DNA of 64,000 nt from Atopsyche davidsoni (Eukaryota > Arthropoda > Insecta > Trichoptera > Hydrobiosidae): assembly GCA_022113835.1 (NCBI GenBank), contig JAILWY010000012.1:11594001-11658000 (forward strand), given 5' to 3'. Made by a program: the position numbers and the translations under genes. The notes beneath the pieces were generated by a model. The model was not told where the DNA came from. It ran no database searches and saw only the letters and a program-made list of their open reading frames with translations. Shown piece after piece: positions 10,644-23,521 of the stretch. Position 1 is the stretch's first letter; the number at the start of each line of letters is the position of its first letter.

Positions 10644-13600
10644 TGTATCACTTAGCATGTAAATATACGCATGACCCACGAAACGCGACACTGTGCGGTT
10701 AAGTCCCATCTTTAAAATTTTCCACATCAAAAATATCTATATTCTATGTTCATTTTATTAGGTCTAATAGCAGTAGATTGAACACTTTTCATAAATATTT
10801 CTTGGTTGTATAAATTTAATGGTTTTATCAAATATTGTTTTTTCCAGTTAATAATAATGTTAGTTTCACAAGGACAAAGAATGTGCAAGAGTCGGATGCA
10901 TCAGAAGAAGCGTTGCGTGCAAAGGAATATGAAAGCGTTTGTATTAAAATATGAATAAAGCTATTAAGAGACATTGATGGTAGTTTTAGGCATATTCAAT
11001 ATTAATAAATAAGTTTTAAAAAAGCGAAAACATCGGAAAACTTTTAAAAAGTAAAAATATTTCATGTCAAATGCATTTTAATAACAGTGTAGGCGAATTA
11101 CGACTTTATTTTAAAATTAGCATTTGACAAGTAAAATAAAACAGAGATTCGAAAGCATTCAAATAAAAAATAAGATATATACATTTTTATATATAACATT
11201 CTACTATACATTTATCTAATATAATATTTAATCGCAATTAAATGAAATTTTCCTTGAAATAGAGTTAATAACCGTTTGGGGGGGTGAGGGGTGGTGTGCC
11301 ACAAACTGCGACGTTCATATATTCTTAATTCATTTCCGTACAATATGTAAGGCTGTTAGCACGTGGTGGCCGTTCATCCCCATCCCTGCCACTCAACAAA
11401 TATTCTGCAGAGCCGGCAACTTGGGGCGCCACGGGGGTCGGGGGAGGAGGCCAGGGGAGGAGAACCGGCGGTTACTGGGGCGTTGGCGACAGACTATGAG
11501 GGGTTTCACTACGTCCGCACAACCCCCGGTGCACATACACACCCCCTACGTAGCCTATGTTAAGTATCGTCGCTTATACCCCGTACCTACATACATTATC
11601 TACAATGCCCACTGAGCGCGTATTCAGATGTCACGTATAAACTTATGCTTATTACTCATTCGCAACTAGCGAGAGTTGTGTACGCAAAGAAAAAGACGAT
11701 TGCTTTAAATGTAATCTGAATTCTGAATAGAGATTTTTAGATCAATTCAATAGCACTGAGTCATAATGTAGCATATTTTTCGACTGAACGACCGTATAAA
11801 ATAAAATAGTCTTATGCCGTAAATAATTTAAACAAAATGAATAGACATTTATTTAGTTTAATATAAAACAAATCACAGATGAGTTAAACGAATCTCGCTT
11901 TCCAAGAGTGTTTTCAATGGTAATTTGAAAATAATATAAAGTAATTACATTTAACTGAACTGTATAAAATACTTTGTCAAACAAAAGTTCGTTACAATAA
12001 ATGTATAATTTTAAAGATTAAATTGTAAATATTCTGATAAATGAAGACTGTATTGAAAATTATTAAGTGATGCTTTGAAACATGGATAAACAACATTTTA
12101 GCCACGTTTACTGCTAATTAATTGTTTTTTTTGTTCAAATTCTTTTAAAAAACTTATTTGAAGTTAATAACATCATACGTATTGTGAATAACACACTTTT
12201 ATTTTAATTAAGATGCATACGTAACTTATGGGTTAAATAACAAAACTCATTTAATCTAAATGATGCAAAATATGCGAACTTTATTCATACAAGTATAAAC
12301 TCTTTGTGTCTTTGAATTTGCATAATAAATATGGCTAATAAACTCTGAACCAATGTATTTGTACCGAAATTTTATTCAAAGTATTTAAATAAGATGAGGT
12401 GAATTGAGTATCGTCACTCTTTCTTTTCTTTTAATTTTCCACATCCACGAAGCACTCGGGTACCACTTATTGTAATACGACTGAAAAGCGCGGAGAGGGA
12501 ATCGGTCCGCGCCCCAGACGGGCGTCGTGTTATGCAAATTTAATATCTTTTCACACACCGTAGGCACGCCATTTTCCGGTTTATTATGATGGAAATGATG
12601 CGTCGATAATTTACAGCGCTGCCCCCAAACTGAAACAAGCAATTGTTTAATTTAATTACCCCGAGTCGCGCGGAGAGGATCTCTCGAATACGTGGTTAAT
12701 TACCTTCGATAAAAGTAAAACGTAATTTATATTCTTCGAGTACATTGATTGCGCTACGATCAGTAAAGGGTTAACATAGGCTTTTTATACATTTTAAATT
12801 TCATGGAATATATAATAAAAATCTAAAACTTTTATTTCATAAGCATAAAACTAGATTATCGATTACAACTGTGTGAGAAAACAATATTAATTGCATAACG
12901 CATATTATTAATAATTTTATACGAAAAATCGAAAACGAGCCATCGTCTGTCTGTATTAACATTTCATTTGTATTAATATATTGATTATTTAATGTACAGG
13001 TATTGAAATAAACAATAACGAAAAGCACAATAAAGATAATTGATCAAAAAAATGCTGAATACTATTATCAATATATTTGAATAAATCAAGCTGGATTTGA
13101 GAGCGATGACGTCAAAACACCGTTACATCTTTTTTAGACAATATCAATGCTTTTACATAGATATGTCGCATCAAAAATAAAATAATTCATTTAGTTTGTG
13201 TCATGACAAAGATTCTGTGACAATTTTAAAAATAATTATAAAAGTTAAATAATATATTACATATTATATGTTTCGCAATTCATGGGATTACAGAAAGCTT
13301 TCCGAGAAGTTCTTTAAGAATATTAAAAATACAGGCAGGGCTCTGCTTTAGAACAGCCGATGACTAATAATAATCGCAGACAACAGAAGATCTCATTTTA
13401 TAATCTTTGATTGGTTCTACCAAAGCAACCACTGCCAAGAAACTTTGTGCATTTCTAGACAAAAGTATTAAACTTAGTAAAACTTTATATTGCAAATTAC
13501 CAAATAAATTTCTGTGTATGGGGCCAAATTTTGTTTGACTTACACATATTTGCCTGAAAATAAAATATGATTTATAAAATAACCGCTAAGGAACAGACAA

Positions 13601-14007
13601 TGAACTGAATTGTTAATTGTCGCGAGGACATGTATATTTATAGCGATTCATATTCAATTTGAATTATTTCAGATTATATTTTAATATTGCTTTCAAAGTT
13701 AAAACAATAATTTACAACTATTTTAAATTTGCTTTTTAAGCAAGATATATACAAATATATTCCTCGCTGTGCAGATCAATACTTATATTGCATAGGTTAT
13801 ACAAAATTCAAACAACGTATCCAATACCACGGCCGTTACAAACAAAATTCAAAATAAGTCCCATAAAGGCAATACTGTCAACTGCAAAAGCAAAACATTT
13901 TCTCCGTGTTTGATTTTTAAACAAGGACTTAATGTCCTGGCGGCTTCGTAAACATGGGACCGAGGACGGAACTTTTGAAATCCGCAGGCAACAACAGCCG
14001 GTGTGCA

Positions 14008-14046
14008 GCGGCATGAGCGCGGCATGAGCGCGGCATGATCGCGGCT
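14008..14046. repeat. Short 11-bp tandem repeat
   Basis: Three copies of a GCGGCATGAGC-type unit, the last one with a single change. The unit sits in a GC-rich patch of the Ca-beta intron and spoils any coding reading of the overlapping 95-codon minus-strand frame. Confidence 0.75.
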
Positions 14047-15360
14047 CGCAAGTAGCCCCCGCCGAGTGTCGCATTGCTACAGTCCGGTATTTCATGTACG
14101 GCCGAGCTTTACTCTCGAGAACTGCTCCAAAACTGCCCTAAAACCCGTGGTTATATTCACACGACCACCGATGGAACTGTATTTTTTTCTAATCGAAAAT
14201 CAATACTCATCAAATATAATAATATTAATTTTTGCATTTTATTTACGAGTGAAAATTATTTTAAACCATAAGACCAAAACCTACTTAACTACATCTTTAA
14301 ATACGTAAATTCGAAAATTTACGGAGCAGCTATATTTTAATCAAAAATGAATAATCATCAATTACGTAATTTTTAGCATAATTTATACGTATGGATATAT
14401 ATTACATGAAATAAAATCAAACAAATACGATTTTAACTCAAAATAGATTCAAATTTCATTAAAAGCGATATTATATAGATTGCAATAAATTGTCTAATAT
14501 TTTAAAGAAATACAGCATTGTAAAGTTATTTTAAGTGATATATTTATACAACCCTGTCTCCGTTTATTAAATTTATCTTTTAGCAAGCCTTAAGTTATGC
14601 AAATCTGATCGCTTTCCCCGTACTTTGCGGTTATTGACAAATGTCTGGCGGGTCTTGATATGATCTATTCGCCCATGGAGGGCATAAACAGCGCTGTGTT
14701 CGGACGAAGTCATTCTTTTGGGAAAATCGAAATATACGGCACCTAATATGTGATAACCGATAGCATTAATATGCTTGAAAAGTGATTTGGTATTATATGA
14801 AAAACCTGTTTAATTTTAGTATATAAAAATAAATGAAAATTCAGAGTGCTTACGTGATCATCTTTATGTTTTCAATTTGTTTAGTTTAATCTAGAACGGT
14901 GTTTTTAAAGATACAATGTTATTCGTAGCGAACTTCGATGTATTATTATGAATTCCTTGGCAAGTAGTAGTTTTTTCACGCTGAAAATATGCAAGTAGTT
15001 TCTTACTGAAGCATTTAGGGCAACATGGCGGCCGTGAAGGCTGTAATAAGCGCCCGGACGGCCGCCTGATGGGGCGCGGGCTGCCAAATTAAAGTCTTTC
15101 ATAAAAGGCACGATTTTTATGTAAAAAATGTGAGAATATAGAAATAAACAAGATTTTAATAAAATAAGAATTCCACTAAAATATAATCTTACTGCCGTTT
15201 ATAATATAAAATATTAGTGACTATAGATATGGCAATATAGAAACTAAACTGTATTTTTAAAAAGCCGACATTTAGGCAGTAATAATAAGACAGAAAAAAA
15301 ATATATAAATTTAATATTGTTGTTGAGGGACAAGGCATTTGAATGGTGAAGATCAATTAA

Positions 15361-15564
15361 TATAATGGAAATAATAACTTTTTATTTAAATCTTTACAGT
15401 GAGTTTATTAGAATATTATTTTGCTTAACTAGTTTCGATCCTATACCGGGTCATCATCAGATGCATGACTAAACTGATGATGACCCGGTAGAAGGTCCAA
15501 ACAAAATAATATTTTAATAAACTCACTGTGAAGATTTAAATAAAATGTTATTATTTTCATTATA
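15361..15564. mobile_element. Fold-back repeat with hammerhead-ribozyme-like cores (Penelope-like terminal sequence)
   Basis: Two inverted arms of about 100 and 91 bases (15361-15460 and 15474-15564) surround a 13-base spacer. They match closely, with a few substitutions and one 9-base indel. Each arm, read outward from the spacer, starts CTGATGATGACCCGGTA. The left arm (minus strand) continues through a pairing segment to GAAAC, the order CTGATGA - stem II - GAAA of the hammerhead catalytic core. The right arm has CAAAC in its place, so its core is altered. Hammerhead motifs are known from the terminal repeats of Penelope-like elements, which also occur in inverted arrangement. There is no reverse-transcriptase frame nearby. 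Confidence 0.65.
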
Positions 15565-15938
15565 TAAATTTAGTATTAATTTAGTAAAATATAGCAATGT
15601 TTACATACGAAACCTGTAAGATAAAGAATTGTAAATCCAATAGACAGTCATAACGTTATAAAAGCGAGAATGATATATTATATCGAGGTATAATATTTGA
15701 TAAATAATAAACTTTTAACAACATGGACGTCTTAACTATACTCACAAATAAATTCCAAACTTTTTTAATATAACTATAAGTTAAAAAAAATAACATAAAA
15801 AATTAATATATTTTTATTTCAAAGTCCTTCTAACGTAAATTTATCGCGCTGTTTTATTACTAATCTGTCCTTGTACATATTCACATAAGTTGTTGGTGTG
15901 TGTTATATAATACAAACATATGCTATTTCCTTTAACTT

Positions 15939-15956
15939 ATATATATATATATATAT
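15939..15956. repeat. (TA)n microsatellite
   Basis: An uninterrupted run of about nine TA dinucleotides in AT-rich intron DNA. No function is suggested. Confidence 0.85.
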
Positions 15957-18330
15957 TAAGTAGCAATCCCGAAATTTTATATCAAATAAAAGTGATACAA
16001 TTTTAAAAGCAAAAAAACACCCTTCGAAAATTTGCAATTAATATCAATGTTTTCTCAGTTCAGATTTTAACAATTATTTTCATTGAATTAACAAAGACAA
16101 ATATAATTATTCACGTTAATGTAGGGTAATCTTCAAATTTCTGGCGCACATCCAGCCATTTTTTTTTGATGGCAAATTTTGTAGACGGCCTCGATCTTTT
16201 GGTTCACAACAACAGACGAAAAAAGGGATAATATACTCGGCAGCAAAAAATATTGAATTTATATCAGATTGTAACAGCATAACCTTTTGATAAAAAACGA
16301 AGGCTTTTTTAAATGACACAGTGCCGAATTGATTTTAGGTTTAGTAGCAGGATTAACGAACCGAAACTTAAGCTTAAATATTTTGAAATATTTACATTAA
16401 AAAAACGATGGAAAACTTTTTTAGTATGAAATCGGATTTATTGGTCGATTTTTCAGTATGAAAAAATAGTTTATATCTTTTTTATACATATTTAACTACC
16501 CGTGTCAAAAAGATGTCAGTAAATTAATATTGTTTCAATATCAAATACGAACATATAATAATTTCTAGTCACAAATAATCAATTTTGGCTTTTAAATATA
16601 GTTACAAGTATATATATACAAATATAGTCAAGTACTCAAGTATATTTATATACTAATATAAAAAAGCGGTTCATAACATTTCTTTATTTATTATCAACAG
16701 AATTAAAAGAAAGCAACCAAAAAGAAAAAGGCATAAAATAGTTTCACATGTTTGTAATTATGAAAACCAATTCGTTATTTAGATAAAAGTCTGTTTGCTC
16801 GATTAAATAAAAGCATATTTACTGCTCTGATATGATCGGCTAAAATATTTTTTCAGCCGAAAAACTAAGAACCAACTAGCGTTTCCAAACTCTGAAAGAC
16901 TATTTTTAAAACAGAAGAATTTAAATAACAAAGCTCACTAAGTGCGGGCGCCATAAAATATTGATTTTACGAATCCATTAGGTCAAATATTTAACAGCTG
17001 CGAGTACAGTACAGTACGCGCTGCAAGCAGATCGTGTTCGACCAGCCCGACATAATGGTCTGAATTGCCTTAAAATTTTGAACGACCAGACTCTCCGAAC
17101 AACCAGCAGTGATTTCCCCCGGGCTTCCCCCTGAGGCTCTTCCGCAAGCCCGCGCAACACAACACCTAAATTTTCTATCATATTGGAAAATACATGGAAT
17201 TTCAATGCGAGTGAATGAAAATCTATATACGTGTCATACGGGATTTTCGAGCTCCGTGTTTTAACAAAGGAAACCGTGGCCTTTATGCCCCGCACACACT
17301 TACTAATGGAAAGAAGCTGTATTTTGTAATATAAGCTACGAAGTAGCTTTACTCTTAGTTAGACTGATCTTAAAATATTAATGGCTATCCATAATAGGGA
17401 TAAGCATATTTCAGGATCTGAATAGTCAATTTAGCACTCTAATACAGTTCAGAGTGATAAGTTTGTAAAATATTGACAAAATAAACTAGCCAACAAAAAT
17501 GATTACACATAAATTTATAAAGTTATTTTTCATGTTAAATGATAGTTTTATTTTTGACTTTAATCGACAATCTCTAAAAAACCGGAAGCTCAGCTTCAAT
17601 ATTTGGGATACTAGGCAAATACCTACGGGAAAAATGTGCTGAAAGTGTGCCAAAAACTTAACATGATCGATGGCCTTTATAAAATTTAATAAGTCGTTAA
17701 ACCTTGTTGCTTGATGCCTTAAGCATGTTACATGTAAAATAAAAAGCAAAATAAGTCACATTGAAAACTTCAAGTAATAACGGTGCTCCGCTAGTCGGCA
17801 GTGGCGGTACGACACAACAACCTGAATAATTGGCACTGTCAAAAATATTAGTACCATAAGTTATTACAATATTTTTGACGTTGATTTTTAATAAATATAG
17901 TTGGATGTCAATTATACTTGATAAATAACTAATTTTGTAATTTTAATTGTTCATCTACCAGCAAGTAATTTAGAGTCAACATATTACTATATTTGGAATA
18001 TTATTTTTATACTCTGATTTCTTGGCTAAAAAAAACTTAGTTTTTATTACTTATAACTACTGTGTTAATACTTTATAAAATGTAACTAAAATGTGATTCA
18101 AGAAAATAATTTGAGGTCGCAAATATTTAAAAAATTATTTTAAACTAATTTTTTGGGTGCTTTAGTCGACTATAAAGTACGAAAGGGTCCACAAAAAGCA
18201 AAAGCGCCCACAAACAAAAATGATCCTAATATTTTAGCTGTTTCGTTATTTATGGTGGTTATTTAAACGTGAAGCATTAAAAATAAAGTCAGTCTGTCGC
18301 AGATAAATAGTGTATAGTTTGTCATACTAG

Positions 18331-18350
18331 TTGGGTTAGGTTAGGTTATG
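18331..18350. repeat. Short interstitial TTAGG tract
   Basis: Two exact TTAGG units flanked by one-mismatch units (TTGGG and TTATG). TTAGG is the ancestral insect telomere repeat. A tract this short can arise by chance or by repair insertion. Confidence 0.6.
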
Positions 18351-21300
18351 TTCCGTTACTCATGGGAACCCCCGGTCGAGTGATTCAGAGTTTTGGGAGA
18401 AGCTCGGTGCGGCGCATCTGCCCGAAATAAAATTAATTATTTGAAGTATCTGAAAGCACTCGCGTGAGAGGGGACCTTTAGGAAGTTTAGCGATATCTTT
18501 CAATGATGTGAATCTAATAAATTAATCGAATTAAAGTGCTCGGGGATGTTTTCGTCTTTTGAGATAGCGGAGTTCCAACTATCTTGCAAAAAATATATAT
18601 TCTCAGTGTACGGGAAAAGAGTTAAGATAAAGCCAACGGCTTCATTATTAAGGCAATCGTCGGTGGAAGTAATCGAAAAGTTTTCGAGTATTGTACAAAA
18701 TGTTAGATCTCGGGAACGAAAACTAGACAATTATTATTGAAAATCAATTCAGAATATGTATTAAATATATGTGATATCTTGTCGTAGAAACTGCTTTATT
18801 GCAGTTAAGTTGATTGGTGGATAGTTGAGTGTTAGATGCTTTTTCATAAAGGAATGGTCTATGTGTATTATTTTCTTATTGTTGCTCCGTTTTGGATAAA
18901 ACACAATGATACCTAGTAATCACTAAGAAGCTATAACAACCGCCCGAGCTCAATAAAAACCATGTTTGCACAATACTCAAAAGCAACCATCCGTTGAAGA
19001 AAAAATATTATGCTTTTTGTTTAATAAAACCTGTCATAATCAATGAAAAACAATGATAAAACAGTTACTTTATCATGAGTGTTGTAACGCCTTATTAATT
19101 TATATTGATTCATTGCTCTCCATAAAACTTGTGTAATAAATACAGCAATCTACACTGCAGGACTTTTATCGAGAATTTACGGGGGTAGTTTATAGTTGGA
19201 AATGCAACTTCTGCCAAAGTAGAGCGGAGGAATGAAAAATTTCCCAGAGCAAGTTCCTGAGAAACGCCCCGGAACATGTAAGGGGTAGTAATACACAGCC
19301 TGCGATGCCTGCTGCATTCAGAACTTCACGCTTTTCTCTTGCATCCTCGACTTCTACGACTTTCTCAAGTTCTGCTTTTTTCTCGTGTTCTATTTTTTTG
19401 CGGCTTCGTGTCGTTGTATGCTTTCCTTCTGTTGAAGTTGTGTTAAGTTAAGATAGCCGTGGCGCCTCTGCGGGTGTAATGTCGACATTTCTTTGGCGGA
19501 GTGTTGCCAATTAAGCTTTGGCTGTGGTTTTTCGGATTTCGGCAATAAAGTTTATAAAAAAAACAATAGGGTAAAGATGAGAGTGGCCTCGATTTCGATT
19601 CTTAATTGAGACTGTTATGTAAGCGTCTACGAAATTCGTTGCAATCAATAAATAGTCTAGCTAGAGCTTAAATTCAATGTTGGTAAAATATATTTGTAGA
19701 AATATGAGAATAAATTTACTTAACTTTAGGACAATGTCGTCGAAAGAAAGATAATATGAATATTTCCCGCATTTCAACCGGTACCTTTAATTAAATTGGT
19801 TATTTTTCTGACAAAATAGTTTTCGTTAGGAAATAAAAAAAATAATTTTCAATAATAAATAATTCTTTAACTTTCAGTTTATCATATATTTTTTTAATAT
19901 TAAAAACTTTGAAAAACTGATTTGTGTTTTTTAAATGCGTTATGTTTTTATAATTTGACGGGTTTTTATAATATATTAAAATTTATTTTATTTAATTCAA
20001 AGAAATGATTTTAGTTTTAAATTGTATTTATAAAATAAAAACCGTGCAATATATGGACATGAAATTTCACGATTTATTTAAAGATTCGTCTTAACATACT
20101 ATCATAAAAAATAAGTATAAATTAAAGTTTTGAAGCTTTTTAGGCATTGGAATTATTAAAAATTACTTCACTGTTATAAATATTTCGAATAAATCTATTC
20201 AAAGGAAAATTTAACTATTAATTTTTTATAAGGGTCGGGTGTAAATTTTAAATGTTTATTTAAGATTTTATTTATGTTCATTTACCAGCATAAATACGTT
20301 GAAATGTTCAAAAATCATTAAGTGTGCATTAAATCAAAGTAAACAATAAATGTTAATTTAATAATCTAGTAGTAATCAATTATTCAAACGGGTACTTTAG
20401 ATATAAAAATAAACCCAGAGCTAAAAAACATTAGTGAGCAGGCAGGTGGATATGCCAAGCACCACACACGAAAAGAAAACATGAGTCATTCTATTAAGTG
20501 TGTAAAATTAAACGAAGGCATTGGCTTCTGACACATGCTAATTAACAAGTGTTCTTTACGAAATCATTTCACATACACAGACAATAAACTAATAAACGTC
20601 GTATTGAAGTTAATCTATAGTAATGTTAGTTACTATGACAAAAAAAACTAACCGTCTTATGCAGCCTTTATATCTCAAAATAAAAAGCGGACTTTGACGA
20701 GATTCAAATAAGTTTCACCTAAAACTGCTTTAAAGCCCGTAAAATGCATTTAATTATTACATGGGTTTATTTTTAAATATAAAACAGGCGCAATCTTATG
20801 ATTTTGAAATATATCGAGAACTCAGTAATAAAATTTTGAAACTGTATAGGTTAACGATTTTCAAATTATTTATTAAATTTTCCAATGAGGTTAGATACAA
20901 ATATCTTTTGTTACAAAATTCTTTTTGTTTTAATTTGTATTTTTTCTTCAAATTAAATATTGTGAAGAATGTATTTTGTTGACAAGTAATGTGTCATTTT
21001 CCCTTTCTGCGTCGAAATAATAACTATATAGGATTCAACCTAATTGAACTATAATACTACGATATTGGATAATTGGCTCCTTTCCGATACAAAAGCCTCT
21101 TGTTAAAATACTATTTCCATATAGCCATATTAATAGCATGTCGTCTTATTATACGAGCCCCCATCTGGACAGCTACACGCTTAATTTAGGGGTGCATTAA
21201 CAGCTGTTTGAGCCGCGAAGCTTGCGATCGATATTTCGTTCTGGGAGGTTTATTTACCTTACAAATATTTACGCCGATAATATCAGTCTCAGTAATCGGT

Positions 21301-22936
21301 AAACATCGTCTGTACTTTACGAACTTTTCCGCTCTACGAGGAAAGTTCCCATCAATTTATGTTCAGCCGAGTCGCTACACGTTCCTTCCTAGAGAAGATA
21401 AGTCCGAACAAGATAAAGCTCTTTGTAGGGACATATTTCTTATTTCCACACTACAACACAACACGCTGTAGAGTAAATGATCATTGCAGTTATAAACCAT
21501 CTTATATTGTATTGTAAAAAAAAAAACGTTATCAGATTATATCTCATACTGGCATATAAATGTTAAAATTATTCCCGTTACAAAGCTTTTGTGAACGAAA
21601 TAATTAAAACATCAAAAAGTCAGCAAGATTGTGCGAGTCAGTTTTCTACATGTTTCCTGGATAAAAAATTGATGGTTTTTCTCTTGGTTCCAGTTTAAAA
21701 TAAATTGCTAGTAAAATAAGGTTTGACGGGTGTTTTGTTAATGCCTTCAGAAGTCTCGATATCTTTCGGAAATTAAAATTACAATGGGCTATGATCAGTT
21801 GAGATGTTATTTTATAATAAAGGCAAAAGACAAACAAAAATGCGGTAAGAGTAAATTTATATGTTTGTAATTATAATGTTTCATAATTTTTATTTCAAAC
21901 TAGCCTTGTAAAGATATCTTTAAAAATATTGATTTTATTAGAGATTATAAAGCATTTTTGGTGTGTTTGTAAGTGATTATGAACTTTATCTTCGGCTTTT
22001 TCCTTTTGTTTGGTCTTAAAATAGAATGTACTCGATACGGAACATAGCCTCAATTAGTTATGTAACGCAAAACTAGGTTTCAAGTATTGAAGGAATGCCA
22101 TTTTTAAGAGAAAATATATGATTATTTTTAAAATTAAAATTAAAATATATTTTTTTAATTAAGAATCGTTTAGGGATATTTTTGAGTAGCATATTTCTGA
22201 CACTAAATACTTAAAAACAATAAATCTATAATTTTCCAATTTAAAAACTATAAATTATATTAAATACATTTACAAATCTCATTCAACTTTTTAATTGTAT
22301 TAATAAAATATATTTGCAAACATTTCTCTAAGCGTCTTAATACTTTACAAGTTATTTTTAATTTAATTTAAATCTTTTTTTATAACAAAACAATACAAAG
22401 TTATTAAAAATAGCATAATATAAAATTAATCAATACTTAACGAAAACCCAATTATTAAGTTTTCTTTTATACGAATGTCAATACGTTGAGAAAATCTTTT
22501 AAATATTTTTCAACTCATCATTGTACTGAGTAACATAGGAATTATTATTTTAGTCACTGATGACGCTTAACTGGCTTTTAGTCGGGCATAAGCGGAGAAA
22601 ATTCTACGTCTAGAATATTTACAAAGCAATCCCTAGAGAGAAGCAGACTCCCACCATATGGAACACACGACCGGGCTCGCGCTTGTCCTGGGCGAAGTGG
22701 GCGACGACGCACTTATTGACTAGCTCTTACGTTAATTCAGCAACCTCCCAGGCAATCAATTCACTTAGAATAACATCTAGAACTATCACATTCTAAAAAA
22801 TAAATTATAATCAAAAGGAATGAAGTTGTTTTATACGTATACCCATGATCCCGCTCCTCCCGATGAAGATCGACCGGCTGTGATGATTATTAAATACTAA
22901 ATTTATCATATAGCACCGCAACCTCAAACTAAACAA

Positions 22937-23083
22937 CAAACCGATCGCTGCATATATATTAATTTTATTTTAATACAATTGGTGGATTTCTCAAAATAAC
23001 ACCGTTGTAATTACAAAAATCATCTTAAATAATACAAAACACAAATGTATATATATAGAGCGATCGGTTTTATGAGATCCACA
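22937..23083. repeat. Pair of inverted AAACCGATCGC-type repeats
   Basis: AAACCGATCGC followed by a TATATATA-type stretch at 22938-22961 recurs inverted at 23047-23070. A second shared word, GTGGATTTCTCA at 22982, recurs inverted as GTGGATCTCATA at 23072-23083. The order of the two words differs between sides, so this looks like two copies of a small element in opposite orientation and not a simple hairpin. Confidence 0.45.
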
Positions 23084-23425
23084 ACCCTTCGCAAAAAAAA
23101 ACCCCCGAACGCCGCGTATGTTACAGAATACGGAATTTTTCAGGTAGGACGGCCGTACCTGTAATATTATGTATGGAAGAGCTTCTGTATTTTACGGGAG
23201 CCCGCGTCGGAACGCATTAATATTTTTTCAGCGAACGCTCCATAAACATTCCACTCGATAAAAAAGCTATCAAGTCAAATAGCGGAAGAAAAATAGCTTT
23301 GTTTTTATTCAAGAGAAGCGAACGGTTCTCGTTGTCAAATCTCGAGACCGGGGCGTTTGACCGCGGAAGGGCGGTGGAGCTCCGCTCGGAGGCTGAGAGA
23401 GTGACGGGAGGGCCGCGGGCCTGAC

Positions 23426-23521
23426 CTGCGTGAAGAGCTTGTTATATCCCTGGGTGAAGGAGTTGTACCCGATGATATTGCGGCCAGGCGGCCGGTCGGA
23501 GCCCGGGGCCAACCGGACCAT
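23426..23521 (-). CDS. Ca-beta: Calcium channel beta subunit, first coding exon (N-terminus)
   Basis: This is the N-terminal coding exon of the cytoplasmic beta subunit that chaperones and gates high-voltage-activated calcium channels. From the ATG at 23521 it encodes 32 residues beginning MVRLAPGSDRPPG and ending NSFTQGYNKLFTQ. It stops at a CAG|GTCAGG donor in phase 0, which matches the phase-0 start of the exon at 6579. I chose this ATG because the frame upstream holds only a GTG and then a TAG about 65 bases further up, so no earlier in-frame ATG is available without splicing. The Kozak context is moderate (G at +4, C at -3). The N-terminus is the variable, alternatively spliced part of beta subunits, so similarity cannot confirm it. 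The exact phase fit, the strong donor and the GC-rich leader support it. An unseen upstream exon could supply another start. Confidence 0.75.

Larger units (their letters stand above)
6580..23425. other. Ca-beta first coding intron, 16.8 kb
   Basis: Mostly AT-rich. The separately listed items are a possible repeat at 7210-7600, a candidate nested exon at 10559-10643, a fold-back at 15361-15564, a TTAGG tract at 18331-18350 and an inverted-repeat pair at 22937-23083. A GC-rich block at 11270-11580 begins with a G8 run and has no recognisable product. Balanced segments that look like regulatory DNA occur at 9350-9640, 12420-12720, 13900-14100, 14570-14720, 17000-17300, 19140-19640, 21180-21480 and 23100-23270. 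I saw no further beta-subunit exon, though a micro-exon could be missed. Confidence 0.5.
1..23521 (-). other. Ca-beta: Ca-beta gene span, 5' half (runs off the left edge)
   Basis: The four exons fit one transcript on the minus strand with phases 0, 0, 0 and 1 at their ends, giving about 180 residues. Family members are usually about 450-650 residues, so roughly the N-terminal third to 40 percent is here. The 16.8-kb intron is large enough to hold enhancers, alternative first exons or nested genes. The partner channel subunits are membrane proteins encoded elsewhere, and no other calcium channel gene is visible in this window. Confidence 0.95.
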
